From Casuarina equisetifolia (lineage: Eukaryota; Streptophyta; Magnoliopsida; Fagales; Casuarinaceae): 64,000 bases of DNA. The position numbers and the translations under genes were made by a program. Of the stretch, positions 35,346 to 47,061 are shown in pieces. The first letter of the stretch is position 1; every line of letters begins with the position of its first letter. The notes under the pieces are model-generated. The model was not told where the DNA came from. It searched no databases and was given only the letters and a program-made list of their open reading frames with translations. The stretch spans positions 20,411,491 to 20,475,490 of the forward strand of contig CM052361.1 in the NCBI GenBank assembly GCA_028551475.1, in the 5' to 3' direction.

Positions 35346-35720
35346 TTGGCTTTTAGAGTTACGAAAATAGTTTACTTCAAAAATTTATTTAAATCTCAGT
35401 TATTATTTAAATTAAACTGTGGATATTTTGTGACTTTTTTTTTTTTACTTTAGAATGATATCTCCGACAATTAATAAATGCTAATTTAGGCAATTGAAAA
35501 TACTCAAAATTATATATATCCACTTGTAAAGATTAGATTTGGTTTTTAATTTTATTTTAAATGAGTCAGTTTGGAATGAAGATTGGGACAGAAGACTGAA
35601 AGCTAAAAGTAACACGCAATGGGACCTCTTTTACTTTGTAATTTTCTTAAGATAAGATCATTTCATTTCATATGGCACAAAAGTGTATATGAAGATTCAT
35701 TTCACTTTACTAATGTTGGC
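34820..35720 (+). repeat. segmental duplication, copy 1 (SWC6 5' region)
   Basis: Matches copy 2 at about 36310-37345 in two blocks. Block 1 includes CTTCAAATTGGAA..., CAAATTTACAAGC and GTTGATTAATACAACTCA. Block 2 starts near 35345 and includes TTATTATTTAAATTAAACT, ATACTCAAAATTATATATAT and CATTTCATTTCATATGGCAC. The SWC6 leader exon area (about 34990-35340) is not in copy 2. Confidence 0.75.
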
Positions 35721-35726
35721 TCCACA

Positions 35727-35963
35727 AAAGACTTATATTTTTTTGTTCCTTTTATGCATACATTTAGGTTTGAGTTTCTACATTTATTTTGGCATATCAT
35801 ACAATATCAAGATTTAAGTACTTAAGAACTTTTACATTTGTGATGACTAAAGCTTACAATTTACTCAATAGATCATGGAATACTTGGAGACTTAAAAATG
35901 TAAAATAAAAAAGTAAACAAAAAGTCCAGTATTTTTAGCACCACGTTAGCCTAAGTCATTCAA
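35727..35963 (-). pseudogene. orphan 3' flank of a CHX gene
   Basis: This non-coding piece matches the 3' flank of the CHX genes (for example 43918-44175): GACTTATATTTT, TGAGTTTCTRCATTTATTTT, CATACAATATYAAGATTTA, CTTGGAGACTTA and TTTTTAGCACCA all occur in the same order. Similarity ends about where the CHX stop codon would be, near AGTCATTCA, and no CHX coding sequence follows. It therefore looks like the trailing edge of a lost or truncated fourth CHX unit. Confidence 0.75.
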
Positions 35964-36309
35964 AGAGGCTAGTGCGTGGTTTGAGGGGTTGTGTTACGAA
36001 ATGCACACTGATGTGGCTACCACATGGTAGTCACATGGACTACCACCTTAGACATACGTGACAGGTAGGTTATCAGGCACTAGCCAACCACCTTTCACTC
36101 GTTCAAGCAACACTTTCCCTTTTCTATATGAACATTGTAATGGATCAGTACAAGGCATGTATTGTACCACTCATCTTTTTCATTGTATATTAGCATCTTA
36201 GTAGGATTTTTTTTCTTCTCATACGTGCAATCCCTCGGTTCACTATCAAATGGATTTTGCTTGTACAACAAACAAGCCTTTACCCATTAGTCCATGCATC
36301 AAAGCCCTT
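35964..36309. other. intergenic
   Basis: No gene seen. The left edge is the CHX-flank breakpoint and the right edge the start of the duplicated segment. Confidence 0.5.
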
Positions 36310-37345
36310 GGATTCTTAATCAAGAATATGCATAAATGTGCATGCATAGCTTCAAATTGGAACAAATGGAAGCCTTAGAAACAAGTTCTTGATCTCTAAT
36401 CACCGCAAAACTTTATTATAGTCCAAAATTTAAATTTACAAGGAAACATAGAGCAAGAAAAGTGTTGATTAATATAACTCAAGCGTAAGTATTATGGAAA
36501 CTTAAGAAGGGGGGTTGAATTAGGTATTGGCCTATTTGTTATCTTGTGATAACAAAGAACCTATTTGATCCATAACTAGACATCCTTCACTCTAAGTCCT
36601 ATATTGGCTAAGCTATTTGCAATAATATTACCTTCTATGAATATATAACTCTTATGGTCATGAAAATAGTCAACTTCATAGAATTATTCAAATCTCAATT
36701 ATTATTTAAATTAAACTTTTGATATTTGATTAGTTTTCACTTTAGATTGATAACTACTAGAATAGATAAATGCTAGTTTACATAACTGAAAATACTCAAA
36801 ATTATATATATCCACCTATAAACACTATATTTGTTTTTTTCTTTCTTTCAAATGAATGAGTTTGCAATGCGGATTGGGATAGAAGGCTGAAAGCTAGCAG
36901 TAATATGCAATGGGATCTCTTTTTATTTTGTGATTTTGTTTAAATTTTCTCATCAACAAAAAGAAAAAATCATAATGAGGCGTAGGAGAATAATATGAAA
37001 AGGAAATATAAAGACATCTTAAGAGCCTTCCCCTCCTCCCCCCCCCACCCTTTTAAATTCACATGACTTTCTAGAACTAAGCCTGAGCTTCTAGGTTCTG
37101 GAAGCTTGTCCTTTTCTCTTGGTCGGGCCTTGTTAGTTTTCTTACCACTTTAAGCGCAACGCACCGTTTCATCCAATTTTCGCATGTTTCAAAATGGGCC
37201 CCAAAAAGCATCCAATTGTCTAGCTTTCACCTAAACCAGAACGGCACAAGCTGGAAAATAAGATCCTTTCATTTCATATGGCACGGAAAGCACGGACATG
37301 TCTATATGGTGATTCATTTCATTTTACTAAAATTGGCCTAAGAGG
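36310..37345 (+). repeat. segmental duplication, copy 2
   Basis: Diverged copy of 34820-35720. Relative to copy 1 it lacks the SWC6 leader exon area and carries about 310 unmatched bases at 36950-37258. The match resumes with CATTTCATATGGCACGG near 37270. It has no coding potential of its own. Confidence 0.7.
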
Positions 37346-37826
37346 AAGAAGAATATGATTTTGAATCTAATCTTCTCCGATTAACATCTGGACTTTTAGG
37401 AGATCTGTAATATGCTATAGCATATGGAGCATTCTATACTTTTACTTTTGATTTCGTTTATTGCTAATACAAATCGTGTCTTTGTTGAGAGACAAATCAA
37501 ATTTCGATACACTTTTGTAGCTCCCCGCATTCTTGCTGTTGAAGAGACTTTTCCAATAAGATCATTATATAACACATGGAAATACTTCTTATCACCTAAT
37601 CATTCCAATGTTAGCCTTCTTGTGTAATCTGTATATTAACTTAATGGTTTCTTTGTAGCATGCAAGTCCGTCATTGAATTGATGTATTGACGAGCTACAA
37701 AACTGACTTCAAAATTTCGGGAGGCCAATGAATGGATAAGTTGATGGTGAAATTAGCATCGCAAGCTTATGCTCTTGAGGTGGATTTTTCCCTGATAGCT
37801 GAATGAGGTAACAACAAAGGCAGTAA
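37346..37826. other. intergenic
   Basis: AT-rich DNA. The open frame at 37424-37627 has no recognised homology. This is the 3' flank of the TPR pseudogene (minus). Confidence 0.45.
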
Positions 37827-38822
37827 CTACCTTGAGTAACGATCTACCAGCGCCATAGCTTTCTCTGGTGCAAAGAACCGCGCCTGCATAATTTCATCAT
37901 TGGACGGATACTATCTTATATCTTACATGCTTGCATGTATATCTATCACATGCATAATGCAAGTACCAAGGCTCTACTGAAGCATGATTGTGGTTACATA
38001 TAAGATCCGAAAGAGTGTAAAAGCAGGCACAATTTTTTAAAACCTAGCTGCAATCTAATCAACCTTATTATTGATGAAGAAGAATTAGAGGTGCAAGGCA
38101 TCACATCTGAAAACTTTAACAGTGCAACAATCCGCGCCAACACCCCTCCCCCGCAGAGGAAAAAGAAAAAAGAAAAGAAAAGAAAAGAAGGAAATTTTGG
38201 ATCAGGAAACTACAAACATGACAATTTTAATTGGAGATGCAAATGTTGTACAAGTTAGAAGTATAACTATACATATACATGTACATCCATACAAAAATAT
38301 TTTACTTATGAAGGTTTTTGCATGTTGTTATGAATTTATGAATTGCACTATGCACACATTTGCCACTAAAAGTTGATTACTCACTTGTATAAACATTCTC
38401 TGTGCATCTCCAACATTACCGTTTTGCTTCAAAATGATTCCCTGCAGAGGCATTAGGAAAGAAAAAATTAGGTGCGAATTTTATTCATTTCAGATCAAGA
38501 GCAAAATGATAAAGTTCAACAAGCAGGATGAGACAGAATGACCAACCACAACAGAACAAGGAAGAATGCTGAAGAAAGCTAAAGACTTCATTTAATAAGT
38601 AACAATGGAGGAAAACAAGCTTAACCTTGGCACACAATTAGTTTAAAGTGAACAACATTTTAAACTATTTGAAAATATCAAAGATAGGAACAAAGAGAGA
38701 GAAACCTTAGCTAAATAACCACGGAAGTCATCAGGCTGATTTGAGATGAGGGTGATCAGAAACAGCCACAGCATCGCTGATATGGCCCCAATCTGAATAG
38801 GCTTACCAAGAAGTAATTCAAC
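37827..38822 (-). pseudogene. broken TPR-protein gene (SLOW GREEN 1-like), 3' exons
   Basis: Three exon-like blocks on the minus strand read as the C-terminus of a tetratricopeptide protein. They are about 38706-38822 (VELLLGK, YSDWGHISDAVAV, LISNQPDDFRGYLAK), 38385-38441 (GIILKQNGNVGDAQRMFIQ) and 37827-37883 (ARFFAPEKAMALVDRYSR then stop). Good splice sites flank the last two. The first block changes frame twice: one base seems missing between LLLGK and YSDWG, and one C added before LISNQ. Its expected acceptor reads CAT instead of CAG. No upstream exons were found before CHX-A. It resembles chloroplast TPR proteins of the SLOW GREEN 1 / prenyltransferase-superfamily type, but that name is from memory and only moderately sure. 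Confidence 0.65.
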
Positions 38823-39927
38823 ATGAAATTACATCCCATCATTAATAATGAAAAAAGACAATTAATGGCAAGAAGATGGAAAAACAAGGAAAAAACAAAA
38901 AAGCCATTTGACAATCAAAGTTTATATGAGAGAAACAATTAAATCCGTAAACTTCCACAGCTATTGCGAAACAAGGAAAATTTAAGGAAAATAACTATTT
39001 TACAATGTTATCTTAAAGATGCTCAAGGTACAGTAAAAAAGTTCTTCTCAACTGTAAACAAACTCAAGTATTTATCCTACATATGGAGTACGCATTTCTA
39101 TATTTTATGAATGAACATTTCAAGTTTGCTAGCATATCATGTCTTTCAACATTTTTTAAGGGCACTTTTTCTTTTCTATTATTTTTTGGTCACCACTACC
39201 ACCTTATTTTAGAAAACTCACAAAAATAAGATGTTTTGCTTTAGATTACTCCATTTCTCTATTTCTTAGTTTCTTTTCTTCTTCTTCTTCTTTTCCTTTT
39301 TTTTTTTAAGCTTCACATGCTTTCAAAAGTAAACGGGATGGAAGGCCTTTTGTTTACCAAAATCAATACTTAATATCCACATCAACAAAGATTTGGAAAA
39401 AATGACAAATTGTCATCAAAAGAGAAAAACATAAAAAGGTTGAACATCTTCCAAACAGAGGAGAAACTAATAACTTTTAATGTTCCTGCACCCTTTATCC
39501 ACTTTCAAGACTGGGTTATTTTTAAGACTCAAATCAAATCAAGTACTATGGTACATGCTATGGATATCCGTCTTTGACAATGCCAATTTCAGTCACACTT
39601 TGAAAATTTCAAAGTACACACGTTTGATCTATTTGAATGAGATATAAAGAGAATAGCAGGAACTTTAAATAAAAAAAATGGGAAAAGCAGTTGATTAGGG
39701 CTATGCCACAATGGATTAAACTGTTGATTGAAAGAGTATGACGTATTTCTCTTCCTCCCACTTCAATTAACACTTTATAGGGAGAACAAGAGAGTCACTT
39801 TACATATTGCTGACTATATTTAAAATGAAAAATTACAATCTTGGAATTCTTAGAGACTTTTAAAAATAATAAAAAGTTACGTAATGAGAAGTAGATAAAA
39901 AGCCGGTGTTTCTGGCACCAAGCCAGT
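38823..39927. other. intergenic, 3' flank of CHX-A
   Basis: AT-rich, with runs of A and T. I searched the minus strand for more TPR exons and found none. The last ~120 bases resemble the 3' flanks of CHX-B and CHX-C. Confidence 0.5.
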
Positions 39928-42819
39928 CTAAGTCGTTCTACTTTCTCTCATAATCTGCTGCTGTACCACTAGAACGGATGCAGAACTACCGAAATCCGGC
40001 GAAGCAATGTAGTCTCCGATGACTCCGAGTTCCGGATTTTCAGTCCAATCTGTTAATCCATCAAGAAGGATCGGATTTATCCCTTGTTCTCTTCCTAGAA
40101 TCCATGTTTCTATGGAATCATGATTAATGGCGTGAATTGCTGCCACCGTTTCCAATCCGTTCCTCACCTGTACCTCTCTGTAAGTCACGCGTACATCTCT
40201 TTCATTCTTAACCCAAAACCATGTCACCACCCCATCGTCAAGCTTCCTCTCTCTCTCATAACCTGCTCCAGAGTTTTCGGGAAGGAATCTTATCAGAATG
40301 ATGGACAATTTCCCGTTCCTAACCATGTGATCTGCATAAACAAGCGCTTCCCTGGCATCTGCCCCTCCCAAAAACAGCATTACTAAATGGTGGAGAGAAT
40401 GCTCTAAGGAGTGGGGTGACAGCGGCTCTTGACAATGACCCTTGTCAACAAGAATTCCGACAGAACAAGGTGCATGTGCTAGGACATCGGAGTTCACAGA
40501 TCGGACTACCGATCGCACTATCTCTGTGCCTCCAAGAGGTTCCAAGCATTCCCTTTGGTTGGGTAAGATGATTAGAGTAGCTTCGTTTATGAGAGCAAGT
40601 TTACAAATGTCTTGGTACATCGATCGCTGCGGTGACACGGCAGTAAATGTATGGAGCTTGAGGAACTCACTCTTGCCTTCCTGGTAATGCTTCAGGGCAT
40701 TATGGATTTTACAAGAGGAGGCGTATTTAGTAGGCACATTCTGATACTCGTGGTTTATAAACAAAGGGTTTGCACGACCGAGAAGCTCAATGAGGTGGAG
40801 AGCAAAGATGTAGAAGGGGCTGCTAACACTTGGATTGGAGATTTTAAGAAATTTAGTTAACCCAGCCACGTCTTCCTCCTCGTGTATGCAAAGTAACGCA
40901 CGAAGTTCTTTGCCTGGAGGGAGATGTTGAATCGTTCTCCTATTATTTACCATGTATGGCTTTGTTGGATCATACAACATGCTAATCAAAGGAGTAGCAA
41001 TTCCAGTCACCATTACTGTTGATACAACCAACAAAGTGAATACTGGCAAGCTGAATATCTGTAAGCATACAAACAAACCGGGAGAGGGAGAAGGAATGAG
41101 AAAGAAATGCAACTTCACTTTACTCCTCAGACATTCATACAGACTATTTTGTTTTCCTAATTTTTGTTGAGGAGAAATATGTAGCCAGGATTAAGTAAAC
41201 ATGAAAACCGAATTCTTTTTCTGAGAAACCAGGCATGATCTATGGAACGTGAGATAAAGAATTCATACCAATTTGTCCAGCCCATGGAGGTATAAAATAA
41301 GCTCCAATTGGCCTTTTAAGCTCATAATGAGGCCCAAGGTGAGACTATCTTTGAGTGGTATGTCAAAGAAGATGGCTGATGCCACAGTTCCGATCATTTT
41401 AGACAAGTACCCAGTTACCACGATCGCAAATATCGGCGCCAACCCCTCCCAGCCAACCTTGCTCATGGCAAATACATCGGTGTAGAGTCCTACTAACGCA
41501 AATGAAGATGGCATGAGAACATCCATCACGATTGTTTCACTCTTCTCCGCAAGCGTTGTTCCCAGTGGAGGGCCATCAGGGATCACCAGCCCCAGCCAAA
41601 GTGGTCCGTTAGCAATAGCAACCCCAAACATATCGGTCAGAAATCCCGACAGGCAGACGCCCAACAAAATTGCAACCACAAAGCTCTGGTCCACCGCTTG
41701 CCCCACAGGGGTTCTTTCAATGATCATATTCACTAATCGCCGGATACAAATGACTAGGAAAAGCAAGAAAACCATCAAAGATAGGATATACCACAGGGAA
41801 CCCTTTTTTACTCCTTCCCCTTGTTTTATTGCCTCAAATGAAATAATGGCGCTGATACCTATTGCATCACTAATTACCGTCGTGGACAACGCCATCCGTC
41901 CGATCTCCGAGCTTAGAAGGTTTAGCTCTTCAAGTATAGGATAAAGTACAGGAAAATTCGATATGGCTAAGGTTGTAGAAAGTCCTACAATGGAAGAAGG
42001 TTTTGCGAGATTCTCGTCCATGGACTTTCGCACAATCAACTCAACCGCCGTAACTATTACAATGGGAACGATAACTCCCACCACCGCAATACACACATGC
42101 TTTTTTCCTGCTTTTCTTACGAGGGAAAGATCCATTTTCACACCGATTATAAACAGGAAATACATGAAACCCAGAAGTCCAATATTTTTCAGCACGTATT
42201 GAGCATTGTCAGGAAACAAACACGAGGAAAACTGCTTCTTTGTGCCAAAAACGGACGGCCCAACGACTAAACCACCCTAGAAAATAAATCATCAAAATAG
42301 CGAAACTTAAGAGCCTAGAATTTCGGTTGTCCAAATACGTAAGCAAAATGCATCACAAGAAACAAGCATAGATATATCAAATCTGAATTTCCATACTTCT
42401 CCTAAAGAAGAAATAAAGTTCAACACTGAATATATTTAATTGAAGAGAAATTCTAAATGGTCAGAAAAAAGGTTGAATCTAGAAAGAGGTTGGTGATCAC
42501 TTCATTGATACCTTAATATGATTTAGCATATGAACTTGAATGGAGTACAAAAAGGAAAAAAAAAAAAAAAGGGAAAAAAGAAACTTACAAGCATGTCGGA
42601 AACAACTCTAGGCTGTTTGAGAGGCTTGAGAAGAAAACGAATGATGTGAGAGGCCAAGATGACAAAGATAACCTCTAACAACACCACTGTGAAGGAGTAA
42701 TCCAATGGATTTTCTCCATAGAAAATACCGGAGGGATGCGGCTTGAGAAAGTCCCGGCAGATCACAGGAATTTGGAATTCACGGGTTACTGCTCCAGTGT
42801 GACCCATCGGAACTCTCAT
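39928..42819 (-). CDS. CHX: CHX cation/H+ exchanger, copy A
   Basis: Three exons on the minus strand, all phase 0: 42589-42819, 41269-42276 and 39928-41058, giving about 789 residues. The N-terminus ends exon 1 with FLLKPLKQPRVVSDML, and exon 2 opens GGLVVGPSVFG, the classic start of a CPA2 exchanger domain. Exon 2 carries about ten membrane segments, including GLLGFMYFLFIIGVKMDLSL, TTVISDAIGIS (conserved Asp) and IANGPLWLGLVIPDGPP. Exon 3 holds the last membrane segments (FTLLVVSTVMVTGIATPL) and the long cytosolic C-terminal domain of about 330 residues, with LRALLCIHEEE and HAPCSVGILVDKG. CHX proteins move K+ (or other monovalent cations) against H+ at the plasma or endomembranes. Wording is nearest CHX15-type. 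The upstream frame is open to an ATG at 42930, but the ATG at 42819 fits the family better. It ends RESRTT, three residues longer than B and C. Confidence 0.93.
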
Positions 42820-44179
42820 GGTGGTCTGAGACCCCACAGAGAGGTTGCGCCACCCGACATGCGCCAGGGGACGGTGGACTGGGAAAAACCTTTCCATGCA
42901 GAAAAGCACCTGAACACGCCACCCTTCCAAGACTGGGAATACGAAGACAGAGTTGGAGCCTATAACAGCTCTCGGGGATGTGAACCCGCGTTTAAAGGAA
43001 TAGAAGGTGTCCGGTCTGATTATTTTCCCTTCAGTTGTCGACCGTTTGCTAACAAGAAAGTTGATAACACGACTAAAATTGCAATGCAGAAACGGTTAGA
43101 TTGCCCAAGAGTCGAGAAAGTTCTTTTGCGAATTATTGTTGAGAATTAATGCATTTTTTCAACAAACCGGCCAAATCAAGATGACAGTAAAAAAGTCCAG
43201 AACTGTAGACGGTAAAGTCGGTTTTGTTTGAAAGTCAGTAGAAGTCTAGAATGGTTAAAAAAATCTGGCGATGAAAAGTCAAGAATCGTACCCTGTCGGT
43301 CGTGTAAGTCGGTCATGCTCTCTGTAAATAGCCCTCCAGTGATCTGGTTCATAGGCTTCGTAATAGTACATGAGAAAACAGCAAGTTCAACAAAATACCA
43401 CTTTCCAACTTTTGTGGAGACACGAGCTCTTCTCTTGTTCTTTCTTTTTTTCTTTTTTCTTTTTTTATCCTTCCATTCTTTCATCCTTTCACCTTTTCAC
43501 AACTACCAACAACACTTTTTTATCACACTTTTGCTAGCTAAATACTTCCTAACTTTACTTTTTTTTCAGAAAATCATCTCTAATGTCAGAGACAGGATTC
43601 TAGGTTCTATGGGTATAAGCCCACCATGTTTTTATTCTGCTACTTCGATATGCTTAATAATAAAATCAATAGCAATATTAGAGACCATGAAACTGGACCA
43701 AAGAGTAAGGGGCCAAGATCCAGCAATTATCCTTATTCAAGGTCCAATGTGTACCAGGAAATTGTTAAAACACTCTCATTCAGTGCAAAAAACAAAACAC
43801 ATGAAATCATAAGTGTGGGGCTCTCACTTTCTTAATGAACCAATTTTTGAAAGAATGGTGGAGCATCAATAACAAAATCAATAATTATCAATCAGTAACT
43901 CTTTGTCGCCTCAGAGAAGACTTATATTTTAATGCTCATGCAACCAGATCTTTTCTTTCCTTTTATGCAAACATTTTCGTCTGAGTTTCTGCATTTATTT
44001 TTGGCACATCATACAATATTAAGATTTAAGTATTAGTACTTCTACTTTTGTGCCGATCAAGATTGACAGTTCATTCAAAAAACCTTGGAATTCTTGGAGA
44101 CTTACAGAAATAAAATAAAAAAGTTACGGACTGAGAAGTAAATAAAAAGTTGATGCTTTTAGCACCAAGCCAGAGTCGT
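42820..44179. other. spacer between CHX-A and CHX-B
   Basis: Holds the CHX-A promoter and leader, the laccase-derived fragment (43044-43146), poly-pyrimidine tracts near 43440-43500, and the 3' flank of CHX-B. At 43885-43889 (TTATC) it keeps the empty equivalent of the site where the copia element entered the B-C spacer. Open frames here (for example 43228-43812) have no known homology. Confidence 0.65.
43044..43146 (+). pseudogene. laccase intron 4/exon 5 fragment upstream of CHX-A
   Basis: Matches the laccase at 31460-31570 across the splice junction. The intron end (GTTTGCTAAYAAGAA... TAAAATYGCMATGCAG) is followed by exon text AAACGGT...GATT.CCC and AGTTCTTYTGCGAATYRT. It has small indels and a stop (TAA near 43147), so it is non-functional as a laccase. 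It is in the same strand sense as the laccase and opposite to CHX-A. Confidence 0.8.
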
Positions 44180-47061
44180 TCAACTTTCTCTCATAATCTG
44201 CTGCTGTATCACTAGCACAGAGGCAGAACTACCGAAATCCGGCGAAGCAAGGTAATCTCCAATCACTCCTAGTTCCGGATTTTCGGTCCAATCTATTAAT
44301 CCATCAAGGAGGATCGGATTTATCCCTTGTTTTCTTCCTACAATCCATATTTCTATGGAATCATAATTAATGGCGTGGATTGCTTCCAACGTTTCAAATC
44401 CATTCCTCACCACCACCTCTCTGTAAGTCACGCGTTCGTCTCTTTCATTCTTAACCCAAAACCATGTCACCACCCCATCGTCAAGCTTCCTCTCTATTTC
44501 ATCATCTGCTTCAGAGTTCTGGACAAGGAACCTTATGACAGTAAGAGACACGTTCCCGTTCCTAACCATGCGATCTGCATAAACAAGCGCTTCCCTGGCG
44601 TCTGGTCCTCCCAAAAACAGCATTACGAAATGGTGGAGAGAATGCTCTAAGAAGAGGGGTGGCAGCGCCTTTTGGTAATGACCCTTGTCAACAAGAATTC
44701 CGACAGAACAAGGTGCATGGGCTAAGACACTGGAGTTCACAGATCGGACTACCGATCGCACTAGCTCTGTGCCTCCGGGCTGTTCCAAACATTCCCTATG
44801 GTCGGGTAATACGATTAGAGCAGCTTTGTTTATGAGAGCGAGCTTACAAATGTCTTGGTACATCGATCGCTTTGGTGACACGGCTGTAAATGTATGAAGC
44901 TTGAGGAACTCAATTCTGCTTTCCTGGTAATGTGTCAGGGCATTACGGATGTTATAAGAAGAGGCGTATTTAGAAGGCACATTCTGAAACTCGTGGTTTA
45001 TAAACACAGGGGTTGCACGACCAAGGAGCTCAACAAGGTGGAGAGCAAAGATGCAGAAGGGGGTGTTAACACTTGGATTGGAGATTTCAAGAAGTTTGAT
45101 GAACCCAGCCACGCTTTCCTCATCATGTATGCAAAGTACCGCACGAAGATCTTTTCCTGGAGGGAGATGTTGAATCGTTCTCCTTTTACTCACCAGGTAC
45201 GGCTTTGTTGGATCATAGAGGATGCTGATCAAAGGAGTAGCAATTCCAGTCACCACTACTGTTGATAGAACCAAGAAAGTGAATAATGGCTGCCCGATTA
45301 TCTGGATGCATACCAAGAAAAAAAAAACACCGTGAAAGGGAGAAAGAATGAGAAAGAAATGTAACCTTCATTTTTACTCCTACGACATTATACAGACTAT
45401 TTTGTTTTCTCAATTTTTGTTGAAGAGAAATATGTAGCCTGGATTAAGAGAAAATGAAAACCAAATGCATTTCTGAGAAATCAGACATGTCTATGGAACG
45501 TTAGAGAGAATTCATACCAATTTGTCCATCCAATGGATATATAAAATAAGCTCCACTTGTCCTCTTAAGCTCATAATGAGGCTCAAAGTGAGACTATCTT
45601 TGAGTGGTACATCCAAGAAGATAGCTGACGCCACAGTTCCAATCATTTTGGACAAGTACCCAGTTACTACCATAGCAAACATCGGCGCCAACCCTGCCCA
45701 GCCAACTTGTCTCATGGCATATACATCGGTGTAGAGTCCCACAAACGCAAATGAAAATGGCATTAGAATATCCATCACGATTGTTTCACTCTTCTCCACA
45801 AGCGTTGTTCCCAGTGGAGGGCCATCTGGGATCACCAGCCCCAGCCAAAGTGGTCCGTTAGCAATGGCAATCCCAAACAAATCCGTCAAAAATCCTGACA
45901 CGCAGACGCCCAACAAAATTGCAACCACAAAGCCCTGGTCCACCGGCTGCCCTACAGGTGTTCTTTCAATGATCCACTCCATAAATCGCCGGACAAAAGT
46001 GACCATGAAAACCAACAAAACTATCAAAGACAGCATATACCACAGCGCACCTATTTTTTCTCCTTCCCCCTGATTTGCGGCCTCAAATGCAATAATGGCT
46101 TGGATCCCTATTGCATCACTAATTATCGTCGTGGATAATGCCATCCGTCCAATCTCCGAGCTTAGTAGGTTTAGCTCTTCAAGTATGGGATAGAGTACAG
46201 GAAAAGTCGTTATGGCTAAGGTTGTAGAAAGTCCTACAATGGAAGAAGGTTTTGCGAGATTCTCGTCCAAGGAATTTCGCACAATCAATGCAACCGCCGT
46301 AACTATTACAATGGGAACGACAGCTCCCACCACCGCAATACACACATGCTTTTTTTCTGCTTTTTTTACGAGGGAAAGATCCATTTTCACACCGATTATA
46401 AACAGGAAATACATGAAACCCAGAAGTCCAATATTTTTCAGCACGTATTGAGCATTGTCCGGAAACAAATACCAGGAGAACTGCTTCTTTGTGCCAAAAA
46501 CGGACGGCCCAACGACTAAACCACCCTAGAGAATAAATCATCAAAATAGCGAAACTTTAGAGCCTAGAATTTCGGTTGTCCAAATACATAAGCAAAATGC
46601 ATCACAAGAAACAAGCATAGATATATCAAATCTGAATTTCCATACTTCTCCTAAAGAAGAAATAAAGTTCAACACTGAATATATTTAATTGAAGAGAAAA
46701 TCTAAATGGTCAGAAAAAAGGTTGAATCTAGAAAGAAGTTGGTGATCACTTCATTGATACCTTAATATGATTTAGCGTATGAACTTGAATGGAGTGCAAA
46801 AATGAAAAACAAGGGAAAAAAGAAACTTACAAGCATATCGGAAACAACTCTAGGCTGTTTGAGAGGCTTGAGAAGAAAACGAATGACGTGAGAGGCCAAG
46901 ATGACAAGGATAACCTCTAACAACACCACTGTGAAGGAGTAATCCAATGGGTTTTCTCCATAGAAAATACCGGAGGGATGCGGCTTGAGAAAGTCCCGGC
47001 AGATCACAGGAATTTGGAATTCACGGGTTACTGCTCCAGTGTGATCCATCGGAACTCTCAT
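44180..47061 (-). CDS. CHX: CHX cation/H+ exchanger, copy B
   Basis: Same structure as copy A: exons 46831-47061, 45518-46525 and 44180-45301, about 786 residues. It begins MRVPMDHTGAVTREFQIPV. The exchanger domain includes TTIISDAIGIQ and IANGPLWLGLVIPDGPP, and the C-terminal domain ends QQQIMRES. Exons 1 and 2 and both introns align with copy A with scattered substitutions, and the promoter region is also shared. It is nearly identical to copy C through exon 3, intron 2 and the 3' half of exon 2. At several places in exon 3 (YLVSKRR, ETLEAIHAINYDS) B has the odd residue while A and C agree. No frame damage. Copia element 1 lies about 1.1 kb upstream of its ATG. Confidence 0.93.

Noticed and set aside
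42820..42930. Upstream ATG extending CHX-A by 37 residues
   Set aside because: The extension has no CHX-like character, and the ATG at 42819 gives the usual short N-terminus; copy B has the same open extension, so it is probably leader.
43228..43812. 194-codon plus-strand open frame between CHX-A and CHX-B
   Set aside because: Low-complexity Phe/Leu/Ser content, no homology, and the equivalent place upstream of CHX-B is broken into short frames.
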